Positions 1 through 12,000 of a stretch of DNA of 64,000 nucleotides are shown here, in pieces (position 1 is the stretch's first letter; every line of letters begins with the position of its first letter). Source of the DNA: Saprospiraceae bacterium (GTDB taxonomy: Bacteria; Bacteroidota; Bacteroidia; Chitinophagales; Saprospiraceae); contig JARGNR010000024.1 of assembly GCA_029212405.1 (NCBI GenBank), forward strand, positions 1-64,000, written 5' to 3'. The position numbers and the translations under genes are program-made. A model generated the notes under the pieces. It was not told the origin of the DNA. It did no database searches and saw only the letters and a list, made by a program, of their open reading frames with translations.

Positions 1-3000
1 GATGCTCAGACATTAGATATCACCGTTGCTTCAATTTCTCTAGGGAACCCACATTTTGTATTGATAGAAGACGATGGAACAAATGGCTGTAACAGTACAC
101 CATTAATCGGATGTAATACCACAGGAAGTATTGTTGGGCAAGTGGCTTCTCCAAATACAACGTACTATATTGGAGTTGCTTCTGGAAATGGAGTAGATGG
201 TACGTTTACTGTGACCGTTACTGCACAGAACCCTCCTTCAAATGATCTTTGTACGAATGCACTAGATATTTCCTTGGCTTCACTTGATCCTGCGAATGTA
301 GGAGTAAGCGGGACTACAACATGTGCTACGAATGATGCCAATGACTTTTGTGCCTTGGTTTCTGAGGACCATGTAGTGTACTACGAATACACAGTAGATC
401 CAGCGATTTTAACCAATAGAGATGTAATCATAAATATTGTTGGTGATGCGGTAGGAGGTAATGCAGCAACCAATTTGATTTTTGGATTATTTGAAGATTG
501 TTTTGGAACCGCATATACAAATCCAGTATTTTCTGGCGATAATTGCGATGCGCTAAGTGGTCAAGTTACCTATAAGTGTGTAGAGCCGGGAACAGTATTG
601 ACCATTGCGGTAGGTTCACCCACTGGAGGCGAAGGAGATTTTACCATTACGATTACAGAAGATGCAACAGGTCTAGCGGTCAATGATGCATGTGCAAATG
701 CTACTCCTCTTTCAGCAGGAATGGCATGTGTCGCAACAGTAGAAACTGTACCCAATAACGGTGGATGTCCAGAAACAGATAATTTAGGAACAACTTGTTT
801 GTTTTCTTCTGATAAGACTGTTTGGCATACCATTACTTTACCAGCAGGCGCCGATGAAATTGAATTTACAGCTTTAGGAGTAGGTGTTCAGTTGGCGTTG
901 TTTGAAAATACGTGTGTTCCATTGACACTTCTTGGAGGAGATTGCTTTACAGGAGACAATACATTTACAGGATTAACTCCTGGAGGTACTTATTTATTAG
1001 CGGCGAGTTTAACAGGAGCGATTGAAGGAGACATGACATTTACTTGGACTCCAATTATTCCTATTGCTAACGATGATTGTGATTTAATAAATAACCCAGC
1101 ATTGGTCAATGCAACTACTTTAAATGGAACAACGGGTTGTGCAGACAGTGATCTGAACTTTTGTAGTACGGGGACTGATGGTCATGATGTATTCTATACC
1201 TATACCAATAACACTGGTGCAAATACAAATATTACGATAACTATAAATGGAAATATTCTTACTACAGGAACAGCAACAACGGATGTATCTGTTGGAATAT
1301 ATGAAGATTGTTTAACAACCATGTTTGCACCTAATGAATGTAATACGTTAGGTACTGCCTTTACCGTGGATTGTGTATTGCCATTACAACAATTGGTATT
1401 TATTATAGGTAGCCCTGACGGTTCAGAAGGAGATTTTGATATTACTTTGACAGAAGATAATTCTGGAATAGCAGCAAACGATGATTGTTCTGGAGCAATT
1501 CCATTGTCAGTGGGAACAACTTGTGAAACTACTACAGAATCTGTAACCAACGTAAATGCGTGTCCTGAAGCAACTGGCTTAGGCGTTGTATCTTGCGATT
1601 TAACAGCCGATGCTGTTGCATGGTACACATTGACAATGCCGGCAGGAGCAACGGAATTAGAATTTTCAGGATTAGGTGCAAATGTACAGTTGTCTTTATT
1701 TGACAATGTTTGTCCAAACCCAACTGTCATCACTTCTGTAGGTGGCAATACATGTATCACTGCTGACGATGAATTCACTGGGCTTACGGGAGGAAATACA
1801 TACTTAGTTGCTGTGAGTTTAGCTTCTCAAGCACAAGGAGCAATTGATTTTAGTTGGACACCAGGTATCGTCGTAGCCAATGATGATTGCGATGCAATGA
1901 ACAATCCTGCTCTTACCAACGCTACACCAGTAGATGGTACAACGGCGTGTGCTGATGGAGATTTGGATTTTTGTGGATTAACAACGGCAACTTCACACGG
2001 TGTATTTTATACGTATACAAATAGTACAGGAACTAATGTAGATTTGGATATTACGGTAACGGCGAATACTTCTACTACAGGTGTTGCAATGACAGGCTTA
2101 GAAATATCCATTTGGGAAGATTGTACAGGAACATTATATCAACCCGAAGATTGTGGAGCTGCTTTAAATGCAGCCTACAATGTAGATTGTATTTCTCCAG
2201 GAGATCAAATCATAATATATATAGCGAGCAATGATACAGAAGAAGGAGATTTCTCTATTTCTGTTACAGAAGATACCACTCAACCTACCGATGGAAACGA
2301 CAATTGTGTAGATGCACATTCTATTGATTCAGATATATTGGGTACATGCCAGTTTTATACAATAAATGGTTCTACTGCAGAAGCGTGTCCAGAAGATACT
2401 GATTTTGGAGGTTGTTCATATACACAAGATGCTACTGTATGGTATTCATTTACAACACCAACTACAACAAATCCATTAACTGTAGAAATTCAAAATATTA
2501 TTGGAGTTTCTGGTGCGTATGCTACAATATTTAATAATGATTGTGCTGCACCTGTACCTGTTGGTGGTTGTAATACGGGTACTGGTCCATTTGGACCATT
2601 TATGGTGATGTCAAATACTACGTACTTGATTGCAGTAGGAGATGGTGCTGAAGGAGCGCACTCTTTCCAAATACAAATAAATGAATTGCCTGCCAATGAT
2701 GATCCTTGTGATGCAGAGATGGTTGCAGGTACAGCAGGAGATATGAATATTACTGTTTCAGGTACTACAGTTTGTGCGACGCAGGATTATGCGGAGCCTT
2801 CATGTGGAGCTGACAATGAAAATTCAGTTTGGTATGAATATACGGTGCCTTCAGATGCTACTGGGTTTGAAATTACATTAACTGGAACAGGAGGGACACC
2901 CTCTACAAGTGTAGCCGTAGGCGCATATAGTACTACAGCATGTGGAGGTGGTACACCAACCTTATTGGATGCCAATGTGGGAGTGGAATGTGACACGGAA

Positions 3001-6000
3001 AACAACTCTCTATCTTTCCAATGCCTTATGCCAGGAACAACAGTGTTTGTTTATGTAAGTACTTCGGACATAAACTCAGGAACATTTGATATTACGTTTG
3101 ATCCTTTGGTACCAGATCCAACCTGTATCGACAACGATTTATGTGCAGATGCTGATGTAGCTGCATTTAGTTCTTTGGTTACAGATGGAGGTCAGGTATG
3201 TATTGACGATTGTAATGCTGGAGCTTGTCCGGAAGGGTTCAGTTCAGGAGCATGTGATTATAGTATGTGGCCAACTGTATTTTATTCAGTTACAACAGAT
3301 GCTTTAGCAATAGATGCGACGATGGCTGTAAGTCTTGCAGGAATAAATACTACTACTGCGGATCCAATTTTCTCTGTATATACGAGTTGTGGAGCAGGTG
3401 CAGTAGATCCTGTTTCAGAATGTGTTGAATCAGGAACATTGACAGGCTTGGACATCATGCCAAGTACAACATATATTATTGCTGTTGCATTAGAAGATGC
3501 AGCAGGTGGAGATTTCCAATTGTGTGTAACCGTTTCTACTACATGTAACGACGATCCTTGTACACCATTCGAATTGACTCCAGAAGTAATGCCTACAGAA
3601 TGTACAACAACAGTAGGATCAACTAATGAAACATTTACGTATGATGATGGAGGATGTCCTGATGTGACAGCTTCAGAAGCTACGGTGTATTTTACATATA
3701 TTCCTTCAGAAGGAGTGTCAGAAGCTACGATTACATTTACCAATGATCCTGTAGATGGGATTACAGGAAACATGATTTTCACAGTAGTTGATTACGATGT
3801 GAATACGTGTGACATGGAACAGACGACCATACTTGGTCAAGAGTGTGGACCTGCAGGAGGCATTATGCCAATCACAATTACTTGTCCTACATTTAACGAA
3901 CCAATATTGATTCAGATTGGATCGACAACGGCAGGAGCTGGAGAGTTTGATATTATAGTGAATGAAACACTTTCTGTTATTCCAAATGAAATTTGTTCTA
4001 CTCCAGATGTGACAGCCTTCACAGCTCAAGCAGAATGTGAATGGATGGATGCGCAGGCAAACACACTCGGAGCATGTCCAGAATCATTTGATTTTACATC
4101 CGATTGTGGGTTTGATGATTTCCCTGTGGTATGGTTTCAAGCAACAGCACCAGCTGGAGCAACGGGCTTAGATATTAGAGTTTTAGGAGCTGCTGCAGGT
4201 ACACCTTTCATCGGAGTTTTTGATAGTAACCTTGACTGTGATGATGTAATAAATAGTCAATTGTTAGGTTGTCAAACTGGAACATTTGCAGACTTAGACG
4301 CTGCAGGTGAAACGCTAATAGATGTATTGCCAGGGGATGTGATTTTATTTGGAATTGGAACAAATGAACCACTAGGAAGTGCAACCATAGATTTTTCAAT
4401 AAAATGGAATGTACCACCAGTGAACGATGAGTGTGATATGGCCATTACATTGTCAGATAATACTCCAGAAGATGGTTCAACCGCATGTGCAACACAAGAA
4501 AATCCATTTTTTGCAAGTACGGCTTGTGATGTTGTGAATCAAGAAAATACAGTTTGGTATGAAATTACTGTGCCAGCAGGATCAAAAGGATTTACTGTAC
4601 AGGCTACGGCTACCGCAATGAACGGATTTACTGATCCATTGAATGTTGTAGTATTTGAAACAGCATCACCAGCGTGTGATATCAGTGGCAACTCATTTGT
4701 AGATGATGTTTGTATAAATTCTGGTGTAATTGACGAAACATTTGAATGTATAGGTGAAGGAACATATATCATAAGAATTTCAACTTCTGCAGCAAATGAG
4801 GGAGACTTCCAGTTGATTGTAGATATTTTAGATATAGAGCAACCAAATGATGAGTGTTCTTCTCCTGCTCCAATAGATCCAATATTGGAATGTGTATGGA
4901 TGGACGAAACTGCTACTACAACGGGTGCATGTCCAGAATCCTTTGATTTTATGCCAGGATGTGGATTAGACGATTTTCCGGTTGTATGGTATGAAGCAAC
5001 AGCGCCTGCTGGAGCAACCAGTATGGATTTACGAGTTACTGCTGCTGGATCAGGAACACCATTTATTGCAGCGTTTGAAGGAAACCCTATTTCATGTGAT
5101 CCACCAGACATGGTTGCTTTAACCAACTGTCTTGTAGATTTATTTGATGACTTGGTAATGGCAGGCGAGACACTTGTTCCTGTCAACCCAGGTGATGTCA
5201 TTTTAATTGCAGTTGGAACAGATGATCCAGCAGGAACTACCATAGATTTTGGAATTAAATTTATTGTAGCACCGCCAAACGACGAATGTGTTGATGCGGA
5301 AGTATTATCAAATGGACTTTCTGTGATGGGAACCACAACGTGTGCAACTGCAGAAAATCCACTTCAAGTGAGTACTGCATGTTCTGTGGATAATCAAGAA
5401 AATACCGTTTGGTATGAATTTACGGTTCCAGAAGGAGTAAATGGATTTGATGTGACGGTAACGGCTACGGCTACCGATGGCTTCATGGGAGATTTGAATA
5501 TTGTTGTATTTGAAAGTACGGCAGTAGGGTGTGTTGCAGACAACTCAACCTTTGTGGATGATGTTTGTACAACCTCAGGTATGCTCGTTGAAGATTTTGA
5601 ATGTATAGGACCAGGAACATATGTAATCCGAATATCTACTTCAGAATTAAATGAAGGAGACTTTGATATCATTATCAATGAATATACTTCGCCTGTTGTC
5701 AATGATTTGTGTAGTAATCCTACGCTTATCGATGTCAATGTAGAGTGTGAATGGATAGGTGCAGAGGCGAATACTGTAGATGCATGTCCAGAGCAGTTTG
5801 ATTTTGCTTCAGATTGTGGATTTGATGATTTCCCAGTAGTTTGGTATGAAATCAACGTAACCAATGATGATGCAACAGAAATTCAAATTAATTTAATTTC
5901 TTCCATTACGGGTGATGCGTTCTATTCAGTATTTAACGGAAATCAAATAGATTGTGATGACTTAACAGGTGAATCAATATCTGGATTCTGTGAGAATACG

Positions 6001-9000
6001 TTAGGTCAAAATACAGTAACAATAGATATTGAAGCCAATATGCCACAAACCTACCTTATTGGAATTGGTGCAGATGCCCCTGAAGGTTCAGCTAGTATTC
6101 AATTTGAAGTAAAAGTTGTAGTACCACCATCGAACGATGATCCGTGTACCCCTGAGGTGATTACAACTGTGGGAGATATCAACACTACTGTTCCTGGAAC
6201 AACCATTTGTGCAACCTTAGATTTTGCAGATACAAATTGCGGTGCAACCCAATATGAGAATACAGTGTGGTATGAATATGCAATACCCACAGGTACAACA
6301 GGATTTATTGCGACCCTAACCAGTACAGGAACTGGACAAGATTTTGCACTTGGAGCATATGAATTCCTTACAGGATGTACCAATGTTCCAACAGCTTTAG
6401 ATCCTGAAGTCACACCAGAGTGTGAATCAGAAGATGGAGATGAATTAAAATATACCTGCTTGGATGAAGGAACTGTAGTATATATTATGGTGAGTACTGC
6501 CGATGCAGAAGCGGGAGATTTTGAATTGACAATTGACCCAATCACACCAGATCCATTATGTATTGATAATGATTTATGTGATATGGCAGACGATGCTTCT
6601 ACCATAGCTACTCCAATTACAGATGGAGGTCAGGTGTGTGTATCGGATTGTAACTTCGAAGCTTGTCCATGGGACTTTAATGCAGGAGCATGTATGTTTA
6701 CAGAATTCCCAACTGTATTTTATACTGTAACTACAGATGCGAATGCAGAAGATGCAACGATGACTACCATATTATCCAGTGCAGATGGTAATCCATTCTT
6801 CTCTATTATTGAGTTAGATTGTAATAACCCAGCAGCTGTGACAGCAGAATCATTCTGTGTAGAAGGTGATGGAGCAGCAGCCAACTTAGCAAATATGGAA
6901 GTAGATGCCAATACAACTTATCTTATTGTTGTGGCATTGGATGAAATTGATGCAGAGGGTGGAGATTTTGAATTGTGTGTGAATGTGACTACAAGTTGTA
7001 ATGATGATCCATGTTCTCCTTATCCATTAGTTGATGGTGATGGTGTAAATACAATTGCTTTAGATTGTGATAACAATATTGGTTCAACCGATGAGCCATT
7101 TGATTACGTTTCTGGAGATTGTGATGATCCATTATTATTTGCCAGTACTGTATATTTCTCTTATACGGTTCCAGATAATATTTCTTCTTTCACATTATTC
7201 TATACCAATGATCCAGTAAATGGAATCCTGAATTCAGTAGGGATCAATATTATGGTTTATGATGCTGCCAATTGTGCTTTCCAACAAGTAGAAGTAGTAG
7301 ATCAACAATGTATCCAACCAGGAAATGTTGAACCAATGGAAGTTGATTGTCCAACATCTGGAGATACCTATCTGATTCAGATTACCTCAGCGGCAGGTGA
7401 TGAAGGAGAGTTTGATATTTTGATTACTGAAACCATTCAAGATGATCCGTGTGCAGCGAATGACGATTGTGATTTTGCTATGGAATTGGATGTCAGTGAA
7501 ACATGTGTTTGGTTAGAGTTCCCAGACTGTAACATTCAAGCTTGTCCTGAAGAGTTTGTAGATCCAGGAATGGAATGTGCATTTGATGCAAGTGCTGTAG
7601 TATGGTATACATTTACTACTCCACCAAACGCAGCTTCAGCTGGTATTGAGTTAGTACCAGGAACAGTAACTGACCCAACTTGGGGATTATTTACTGATAA
7701 TGGATGCGCAGTTCCTCCAACTGCAGTTACGGCGGATGTTATTTGTGTGACTACAGGAGGTGGTGGTACAGCTATTGAAGAAGACATTCCAATAGAAGAA
7801 AATACAACATACTATATAGCGGTAGGTTCAGAGACAAACATTGAGGGTGATTTTACCCTTAACATCAAAATTGATGTGCCTCCGGAAAATGATGATCCTT
7901 GTATCAATGATGACAATCCTCCTTTTGATTTATCTGGAGGTGGATCACATAATGGTACGACATGTTGTGCAAGAGGGCCGAAAGATGCAAATCCAGACGG
8001 ATCAGCAGCTGACTTTGAAAATGTAGATTGTAGTGCTGCTACAGAAGATGCAGCAGTATGGTATATTTTTACACCAAATGAGGCAGATGATGGGTATAAT
8101 ATTATCCTCGAGCCAGGTGATATTGAAGGACCTACTTCATTAGAGGTGTACACAGGTACTCCAGATGGTGGATGTACAGGTGGATTAACGTTAATAGCGT
8201 CTTCGTGTAATAGTAATAGTGCGGATATAAAATTAGGAAACTGTTTTACTCCAGGTGAAGTATTATTTGTGAAAGTTACTTCTGATGATGCGGATGAAAA
8301 TTGTGGTACGTTTATTTTAACAATAAATCCGGCATCTTGTGGACCAATGGCTGATGATTGTATAGATACAGCAATGGAAACGCCAATAATGCCGATCACA
8401 AACCCAGAATTCACATTAGATTATTTCTGTGTTCCAGGTTGTTTAGATTATGCTTGTCCTGAGGATGATGCTATGGGAGGATGTGGAGATTTTGTTCAAG
8501 CTCCAACGGTTTGGTTCCAGGTGACAACGGATGATATTGCCGCACAGATGTTTACCACAGTAGAAGCAAATGGTAACTGGACTCCAGTATGGTCGATTTG
8601 GTCAGGAACTTCTTGTGATGATTTAGAAATTGTAAACTTTGGTGGAGCTCCTCCTTGTAGTAATGGTGATAATACACCAGAATTGCATCAAGTAGGTGTT
8701 TTCGATGATGTACCAAACTATTGGATCGCAATTACGGCAACGGATATTCCACCAGAAGGAATCGATGATGGTTCTTTTGAATTGTGTGTTGCAACAACAA
8801 TTAATGCGATTATATGTCTTGGAGAAGAAATTGGAGATTGTGATGATCCAACCTTGGTCATGGAAATTATCGATAGAGAAATTGATGATCAACCATTGGA
8901 AGGACCATTCTGTCAAGGGGAAGAAGTTACGGTTAATATTAGCTTCTTTTATGATGCTTCTGAATCGGGTGCCGATTGGTTGATAGGGATTGTACCTATT

Positions 9001-12000
9001 TTTGGAAATGGGTGGGACCTTGAGAATTTTGACTATGCTGCGAATGCTCCTGTAGGAAATGGAACTACTGCAGAATGGTATGAAACGGATGGAGATTGTG
9101 CTCCTATAATTCAAGAACCAAATCCTATCCTCTGTACATTTGTTAATGCAGACGGACAACTTACTTTATGTAATCAATTATGTGATCCTTGTACGGATTG
9201 CCCTCAACAAGGGATGCAAGAAGGTGATCCTCTGCCGAGCGGTTATTTCTGGGTTTCAAATGGAGGAAATGCAGGTTGTGACAATGATTGTTCACCTGGT
9301 GAAGGATGGGGAATCGGATCAGTTCAATCGCAGATTGATTGGACGTTTACCCTGACGGTCAAAGAATTTGATAATTTTGATGATTGCTTTGAAAATAAGG
9401 ATCTAAGTATATCCTTTCAGACCTTTTCGGATGGGGTAGCAGGATGTTGGGAAGATCCAGTAGGTGAATGTATATTGGATAGAGCAATGTTTAGTCCACC
9501 ATGGGAAATTGAATGTGAAGCACCACCAGCTGTTGAAGGTCCAGATGATGAATTGTGTCATGATGGTGTTACGGATATATTCGTTCAGACGGTAGATGGT
9601 TCCACAACTACAGTAATTGTAGAAGTGGAAGATAATCCATTTGTAACAGGTGAAAATAATTATACATTTAATGGTGGTACAGGAACCATAATGGATGACC
9701 TTTTGAATTTGACAAATGATATTCAGATTGTTATTTATAATGTGTATTCTGAAGATTTAACGCTTCCATGTCCTGGGCCAGTGAATCAAATAGAAGTTAC
9801 TATTTATCCAGAATTAGTGGCTGAGTTTGATCCAACATTTGTTTGTGAAGGAGATTGTGCAGATATCACACCGAATGTTTTTGGTGGAATAGGTGTACCA
9901 TATACCTATAACTGGAGTACAGGCGAAACCACCCCTTCTATTAATGTATGCCCAGTTGTTCCTACTACTTATTTTGTAACGGTAGAAGACGCATTGGGTT
10001 GTATGGATGTGGCAGAAGTACAAGTGGATGTAAAACCTCCAGTGGAGGTATCACTCCCTGAAAGTATTGAAGTATGTAAAGACGATAACTTTGATCCATT
10101 CAATCCAGATTATATTGTTTGTTTGGATTTCTTGAGTGGTTCATCCCCTTTTGCAGTAACGTGGGATGCACCCATTGGATTAGTAGGTACTTCAGGTGGA
10201 TTTGCAGGAGAATGTTTTATTATTAATGAATTGGCTTCTTCTGAATTTGGAGGTCCGCTGGGTAATGGAGTATATACGTTAACTGCAAACGTTATTGATT
10301 TCTTTGGATGTATGGGCACCACAGAAATGACCGTATCTATTACAGGTGAATTAATCTTAGTAGTGGATTATGCAGATTTGCAATGTGGAGAAACAGAAGT
10401 TGATATAACCGCAACTGGATTTGATGCTGCTGGAAATGAAGTAACAAATTTCTTCCTTTATGGAGGATGTCCTGATGATGGGCTAGGAGACTTTTTAGAA
10501 GAATCATTTAGTAATTCAGGAGTAGTTACTTTCCCTACACAAGATTTATTAGCCTATACATGTTATACTATTGTTGCTCAAACTGATGCAGGATGTCAAA
10601 CGACTCAGGACATCACTATTCCACTTACGGAAGGAATTCCGATTGTAATAACTGGTACTCCTGAAGTTTGTATTGGAGAGGAAGCAACAATTACAATAAC
10701 AAATGCAAGTGATTATGATACATTTGTATGGACACCAGATATTGGAAATACAAGTTCAGTATCATTTACACCTGATAGTACATTTACGTATTTTGTTGAG
10801 GCTACAGACGCAACAGGTTGTGTTGCCCAAGAAGTTTTTACAGTTACTGTAAATGATCTGCCTTCGATTTCAATTGCAGGTACGACCACGTTCTGTGAAG
10901 GTGGTACAGCTTCTGTCACAGCAAGTGGAGGAGTCATGTACGATTGGACTTCAACAATAGCAGGATTCCCAATATCAGGTCCTACAATTTCTGTTGGTGA
11001 ACCGGGTGAAGTAACATTGGTCATGACCGATGACAATGGATGTTCTTCAGATACTACGTTTACGTTTACACAGGAAGATGTAATTACGATCTCATTAGGA
11101 GATGTGAATATTTGTGATGGAATGGGTGATACTGTTTTTATCAGTAACGATTTTGTTAATATAGAGTGGTTTGATGCTACACCAACCTTAGTAAGTGACA
11201 CCAATTTTTATGTCATTACTGGAGCAGGTTCCTTTACCGTGCAAGCGTTAGATGGAACTACAGGATGTGATGCTTCTGGATCATTTGAGGTTATGGATTT
11301 CATGACGCCAATGATTTCAGTTTCTGATACAGTGGAAGTATGTAGAATTGATAGTGGAATTGATTCATTGTGTGTGAATTTTAATGCACAAGTATCAGGC
11401 TCTAGTGGGTCATGGACTCAAATTGACCCTATTCCTAACTTTACAGTTGATCTATCTGATTTAAGCAATGTTTGTTTCGAAAATGCTCAAACAGGATGTT
11501 ATGCCTTTATGTTCTCTACAAATTCGGCAGAGGATCCATGTGAAGATGTGATGGATACAATGATTGTTTGCGTAAATGCATGTCCTTGTCCTAGTCCAGC
11601 AACACAACCTATAGATACACTGTGTAATATTGGAACAACAAATTTAGAGTTTGCGGAGGTCACTACCGATCCAGGAACATGGAGCGTTGAATCAGGACCA
11701 GCAACTCAGGATTTAACTGGAATATTGACAGGAACAATCTTTAACGCCTCTGGCATATTAGCTGGAGATTATGTGGTGAGGTTTACACTCGATAATCCAG
11801 GTTCACCTCCAGAATGTGAATTGTTCTCAGAACAAACCATAACTGTATTTGAAGCACCTGTGATCAACACGGTTAACGGTGTCATGTGTAATATTGATAA
11901 TGGTTCTGATCCAACTGTTTTGGATTTATATACATTATTGACTAATGCAGATGCGACCGATGGCGGTACTTGGATGCAAACAGATGGTCCAATGGTTACC

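Noticed and set aside
241-8810. Regular ~427-bp repetition, considered as a CRISPR-like or satellite array
   Set aside because: The repeats are diverged, codon-phased and encode a continuous protein; there are no short identical repeats with unique spacers.
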